Of a stretch of DNA of 34,471 nt, positions 30,881-34,471 are shown in pieces (the stretch's first letter is position 1; each line of letters starts with the position of its first letter). The position numbers and the translations under genes are program-made. Below the pieces are notes generated by a model that saw only the letters and a program-made list of their open reading frames with translations, did no database searches and was not told where the DNA came from. The DNA comes from Microseira wollei NIES-4236 (lineage in GTDB: Bacteria; Cyanobacteriota; Cyanobacteriia; Cyanobacteriales; Aerosakkonemataceae). The DNA lies in NCBI RefSeq assembly GCF_020521235.1, contig NZ_BLAY01000108.1:1-34471 (forward strand), given 5' to 3'.

Positions 30881-31156
30881 ACTCGCTTCTATTGCTCTTC
30901 CTTTACAAATTTTAATATATTTTTCAGTAGGAATGGGGTGTTGGGCGTCGGGGTCAGCTTACCCCGCAGGCGCTGAATCTGCTAAACATAGAGGTTGGTC
31001 GGAGTCCTTTGCCCATTGTCACCACCAGGGCGTGACAATTCCTAAAAGTCGCCTCGGTCGCTGGCGTTGCGAAGCCAAAAGGTTAAAATAACCTAAAATC
31101 TTCCTAGAAAGCGATGGAACTAGAACGGCTCAACAGCCTACTTCAACATAGCCGGG
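30881..31156. other. Intergenic region before the sensor kinase
   Basis: It lies between the IsrB element and the kinase start. It contains the palindrome AGGTTAAAATAACCT (about 31080-31094) and a short plus-strand ORF, ATG 31114 to TGA 31173 (MELERLNSLLQHSRGDASG), which overlaps the kinase GTG start. No other gene seen; a promoter for the kinase should be here. Confidence 0.5.
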
Positions 31157-34100
31157 GTGACGCCAGCGGGTGAAAGGAAACCGCTAAGAAAGTTAGATGA
31201 ACTCGAAGAGCCGCAGGGGTTAAAGCGAATGCTTTTTGAAGAATCAATTTTAGAACAGATCGGGAATGCAGTCGTTGTTACGGATATAGAAGGAAAAATT
31301 ATTTATTGGAACAGCTATGCCACAACCCTGTATCAGTGGCAAGCAGCAGAAGTTTTAGGTCAGAATATTTTTGAAGTTATAGTCCTAGAAAATAGCCGTA
31401 AAACTCTGCAAGAAATTATTGAGTGTGTAACTCAAGAAGGTGTTTGGCAAGGAGAATTAAAAGTCAAACGTAAAGATGGGAGTTATTGTTGGGTTGAGGG
31501 GAATTATTCAGCATTAAGAAATCAAAATGGAAAAATAACAGGGTGGGTGGGAATTGCGTTTGAAACATCTCAAGTCAAGCAGGTAACAGAAGCGCTACGC
31601 CAGAGCGAAACAACTCAAATTTTGTTTGAAGCACTGCCAGATGCAATGTTTTGCATCCGGGTTGATGGCAAATTTTTAGACGTAAAAGCGGCAAAAGAAT
31701 TCAGCGAACAGTTGCCAAAGCGGAAAATATTAGGAAAAAACCTCACGGAAATATTACCCAAGGAATTAGCCAGTCAAGCCATGCAGAATATTGAGAGATC
31801 GCTCGAAACCGGAAAAATGCGAATTTTTGAATATCAGCTAATTACTCCCCATACTCAACTTTGCTCTGAAGAACAAACCGGCGAATTGCGGGATTTTGAA
31901 GCCAGAATTGTGCCCAAGGATACGCAAGAAGTACTGGCAATCGTGCGGGACGTAACCGAACGCAAGCGCGCAGAAAATCAACTGGCAAAAAGCGAAGAAC
32001 GCTATCGAGTCGTTTCCGAACTAACATCGGATTTCGCCTATGCTGCGAGAATCGATATCAACGGACAATGGTTAACGGATTGGATGACGGGTGCGTATAG
32101 TCGCATTTCCGGCTATTCTTGGGAAGAAATACAAGCGCGAGGCGGATGGCAATCTTTAATTCATCCCGATGACATGGCAATATTTAGCGATCGCATACAA
32201 ACGCTGCTATATTGGCATTCGGATATCAGCGAATACCGCATCTTTAACAAACAAGGGGAAATTCGCTGGCTGCGGGATTACAGCCAACCCGTACAATGCG
32301 AAGATGAAGAGCGCGTCCTGTTAATCTACGGTGCGGCGCAAGATATTACCGAGCGAAAATTAGCCGAAGAAGCACTGCGACAGCAAACCGAACGGGAAAG
32401 GCTAATCAGGGGAATGCAAGAGCGCATTCGTCAGTCGCTGGACTTAGAAGAAATCCTCAAGAAAGTTGTAGAAGAAGTCCGCGCTTTCCTGCAAGTAGAA
32501 CGGGTGGCAATTTATCAAATTGAACCGGAAGTAGAAGGGAAGTTTGTCGTAGAATCGGTGACACCCGGTTGTTCTTCAGTTCTAAACCTTTCGCTAAACG
32601 ATCCTTATTTTGAGGCAGACTATGCTCAAAAATACCAGCAGGGGCGTATTTCTGCAATTGATGATATTTACCAAGCTTCTCTGATTCCTTGTTACGTAGA
32701 ACTGCTGGCTACCATCCAAGTTCGGGCGCTGTTGCTGGTGCCGATTGTATTTAACAATCAATTGTGGGGATTGTTGTGCGTTCATCAGTGTTCCGCACCC
32801 CGTCACTGGGAACCCTTTGAAATCGACTCGATTCAGCAACTGGCAACTCAGGTAGCGATCGCCATCCAACAATCCCAACTTTACCAGCAAATCCAAAAAC
32901 TCAACGCCGACCTAGAACGGCAAGTCCAAGAACGCACACGAGAGTTACAAAAAGCACTTGAATTTGAAGAAACTCTCCGAAGAATCACTGAAGAAGTACG
33001 CGACAGTTTAGACGAAAACCGCATCTTGCAAAAAGCAGTCCAGGAATTAGCAATTGGACTGGGAGTGAGTGGGTGTAACGCCTCGATCTACGACTTAGAA
33101 GCGGGAACTTCCACCATGTGCTACGAAGAAGCGATTTCCATCCCCGCCGAACAAGGTCGCGTAGCAATCATGACAAATTATCCAGAAATATACAACGAAC
33201 TGCTACAAGGACAGCACTTTCAATTTTGTTCGATTAAACCCCATCCCAAGCGGGGACGAGTCGCAATGTTAGCCTCTCCCATCTTTGACGATAAAGGCGT
33301 ATTGGGAGACTTGTGGTTAATTCATCGTCCCGATTACGGCTATAGTGACCTGGAAGTGAGATTAGTGCAGCAAGTGGCGACTCAATGCGCGATCGCAATT
33401 CGCCAAGCTAGACTTTACCAAGCCGCACAAGCGCAAGTCGAGGATCTGGCTAAACTCAACCAACTCAAAGACGACTTTTTGAGTACGGTTTCCCACGAAT
33501 TGCGGACACCCATGTCCAATATCAAAATGGCAATTCAGATGCTCAAACTTTCACCCACCCCCGAACGAAGTCAGCGCTATCTGGAAATTTTACAAGCCGA
33601 ATGCAACCGGGAAACCGAATTAATTAACGACTTGCTAGACTTGCAGCGACTCGAAGCCGAATCTTATCCTTTGGTACTAACCGAAGTGGTGGACTTACCA
33701 GAGTGGATAGCCAATATTGTCGAACCATTTTACTCCCGCGCTCAAGACCACCAGCAAATTTTGCAAGTCGAACTAGCTCCCGACTTAACTACACTAATAT
33801 CAGACTATGCTGGACTCGGACGCATCATCGCCGAACTGCTGAACAATGCCTGTAAGTATACCCCCGGTGGCGGCAAAATTGTGCTGCGCGTCAGTCAGCA
33901 CCAAGGCAAGGATGAAAACGGAAACATTTATTCCCCCGACGTCAAACCTAATTCTGCTCAAGTGCCAATCACGGTATTTACCATCAGCAACCAAGCCGAA
34001 ATTCCCGCTGAAGAATTACCCCACCTGTTTGAAAAGTTTTATCGCGTACCCAAAGCAGATTTGTGGCAACAAGGCGGGACTGGTTTGGGTTTGGCTTTGG

Positions 34101-34195
34101 TGCAAAAATTGGTCGAACAAATGAAAGGAAAGATTCAAGTTACTAGCAGCAATGGCTGGACCAAATTCCGCATTGAATTGCCGACAAATCCATAG
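31157..34195 (+). CDS. Hybrid-input sensor histidine kinase (3 PAS, 2 GAF, one cyanobacteriochrome-like)
   Basis: Phosphorelay sensor of 1012 aa. Domains by position: PAS1 (about 29-145, AVVVTDIEGKIIYWN), PAS2 (about 150-265), PAS3 (about 280-405, with the HPDD and RWLRDYSQPV landmarks), GAF1 (about 420-575), GAF2 (about 610-760), HisKA with H780 in FLSTVSHELRTPMSN, and HATPase (about 880-1010) with the N-box ELLNNACKYTPGGG and G-box GTGLGLALVQKLVEQ. GAF1 resembles cyanobacteriochromes: C512 in IPCYVELL matches the bilin-binding cysteine, whereas the DPCF motif reads DPYF (D482-F485). No receiver or membrane helix is seen, so the sensor is soluble and its response regulator lies elsewhere. 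Start is GTG 31157, with a weak RBS and overlap with a short upstream ORF; MLFEESIL is an alternative internal start. Confidence 0.9.
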   Translation: MTPAGERKPLRKLDELEEPQGLKRMLFEESILEQIGNAVVVTDIEGKIIYWNSYATTLYQWQAAEVLGQNIFEVIVLENSRKTLQEIIECVTQEGVWQGELKVKRKDGSYCWVEGNYSALRNQNGKITGWVGIAFETSQVKQVTEALRQSETTQILFEALPDAMFCIRVDGKFLDVKAAKEFSEQLPKRKILGKNLTEILPKELASQAMQNIERSLETGKMRIFEYQLITPHTQLCSEEQTGELRDFEARIVPKDTQEVLAIVRDVTERKRAENQLAKSEERYRVVSELTSDFAYAARIDINGQWLTDWMTGAYSRISGYSWEEIQARGGWQSLIHPDDMAIFSDRIQTLLYWHSDISEYRIFNKQGEIRWLRDYSQPVQCEDEERVLLIYGAAQDITERKLAEEALRQQTERERLIRGMQERIRQSLDLEEILKKVVEEVRAFLQVERVAIYQIEPEVEGKFVVESVTPGCSSVLNLSLNDPYFEADYAQKYQQGRISAIDDIYQASLIPCYVELLATIQVRALLLVPIVFNNQLWGLLCVHQCSAPRHWEPFEIDSIQQLATQVAIAIQQSQLYQQIQKLNADLERQVQERTRELQKALEFEETLRRITEEVRDSLDENRILQKAVQELAIGLGVSGCNASIYDLEAGTSTMCYEEAISIPAEQGRVAIMTNYPEIYNELLQGQHFQFCSIKPHPKRGRVAMLASPIFDDKGVLGDLWLIHRPDYGYSDLEVRLVQQVATQCAIAIRQARLYQAAQAQVEDLAKLNQLKDDFLSTVSHELRTPMSNIKMAIQMLKLSPTPERSQRYLEILQAECNRETELINDLLDLQRLEAESYPLVLTEVVDLPEWIANIVEPFYSRAQDHQQILQVELAPDLTTLISDYAGLGRIIAELLNNACKYTPGGGKIVLRVSQHQGKDENGNIYSPDVKPNSAQVPITVFTISNQAEIPAEELPHLFEKFYRVPKADLWQQGGTGLGLALVQKLVEQMKGKIQVTSSNGWTKFRIELPTNP

Positions 34196-34232
34196 TGGCT
34201 AATGGCTAATGGCTAATTGGTAATGGGGAATT
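34196..34232. repeat. Heptamer-type repeats (GGCTAAT)
   Basis: GGCTAATGGCTAATGGCTAA directly follows the kinase stop codon and continues as TTGGTAATGGGG. Same family as 10040-10115 and 25195-25266. Confidence 0.6.
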
Positions 34233-34275
34233 AGTCAGGTAAGATTATTGTTATGGGAAGCGGGTAATCTTCTCC

Positions 34276-34471
34276 AGGACTTACGCACGACGATCCTATC
34301 ACCAAAGTTTCTTGCTGCAATCTCTAGTTCCAAGTCGACGATTTTTCAGAGAAACTTTGGTGTTTGCTGCGGACTCTAGTTCCAAGTCGACGATTTTTCA
34401 GAGAAACTTTGGTGTTTGCTGCGGACTCTAGTTCCAAGTCGACGATTTTTCAGAGAAACTTTGGTGTTTGC
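34276..34471 (+). repeat. AGGACTTACGCA repeat with internal 52-bp tandem amplification (cut by window edge)
   Basis: The element starts AGGACTTACGCACGACGATC (34276) as in the other family members. Its body CTAGTTCCAAGTCGACGATT begins at 34324, 34376 and 34428, a constant 52-bp step; the copies are identical as far as they can be compared. The third copy runs off the right edge, so the array length is unknown. Confidence 0.8.

Larger units (their letters stand above)
29515..30885 (-). mobile_element. IsrB-type (IS200/IS605 superfamily) element without its own transposase
   Basis: It contains the isrB gene, its upstream omega (HEARO) RNA and terminal hairpins. At the right side in gene direction, 29518-29544 is CTCCACCCT...AGGGTGGAG. 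At the left side, 30852-30874 is CCCCGTCCC...GGGCGGGG. These play the part of the element ends. No tnpA is present, so movement would need one in trans. The exact ends were not determined. Confidence 0.65.

Noticed and set aside
34324-34471. Possible CRISPR array
   Set aside because: Units of 52 bp repeat end to end without unique spacers, and no cas genes are present.
1-34471. tRNA genes
   Set aside because: No cloverleaf with a GTTCGANTC-type T-arm and matching acceptor stem was recognised on either strand by eye.

Overview
The window looks like chromosomal DNA of a filamentous, non-heterocystous-type cyanobacterium (an Oscillatoriales relative is my best guess). Pointers are the many GCGATCGC (HIP1) octamers, a CpcS-type phycobilin lyase, a CAAD/CurT thylakoid protein, a cyanobacteriochrome-like GAF in a histidine kinase, heptamer (CTAATGG-type) repeats, and several families of short palindromic dispersed repeats. 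No tRNA or CRISPR array was seen.

Layout. 1-175: end of an rRNA operon (5S gene plus terminator). About 190-6215: a pile-up of mobile DNA. An IS605-type element (divergent tnpA and tnpB, matching end hairpins at 207-228 and 4357-4378) is split by a 2467-nt group II intron (521-2987), which sits exactly between the two histidines of the tnpA HUH motif. An IS607-type element (serine recombinase plus decayed tnpB) abuts it. 6246-12085: housekeeping genes, namely an orphan two-partner-secretion transporter, a DNA photolyase, a NUDIX hydrolase, folK and a CurT-like protein. 12086-14213: repeat-rich DNA with one secreted protein gene and an RTX fragment truncated by a small palindromic element.

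14262-22420 holds five same-strand, closely spaced genes and is the most interesting part. They encode a caspase-like protease, a 710-aa protein that shares the protease's C-terminal coiled coil, a 776-aa protein that appears to be five tandem SPFH/band-7-like modules, a ubiquitin-like/transmembrane/ARC6-IMS-like protein, and a membrane-anchored serine hydrolase of the beta-lactamase/PBP fold. I read this as a candidate undescribed signalling or conflict (regulated cell-death-like) system with membrane-facing components. That function is inference.

22636-27059 (minus strand) is an ABC exporter operon of the GldA/F/G type plus a DUF4340 protein. 27236-29501 has a conserved hypothetical gene, cpcS and a HEAT-repeat gene. 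29518-30880 is an IsrB (RuvC-only IscB relative) element with its HEARO/omega RNA upstream; the ORF is frameshifted. 31157-34195 is a large PAS/GAF sensor histidine kinase. The right edge cuts through a 52-bp tandem repeat that grew inside a dispersed palindromic element.

Three RNA-guided-nuclease lineages (IS605 TnpB, IS607 TnpB, IsrB) occur in one window, and each is broken by one or a few small lesions.
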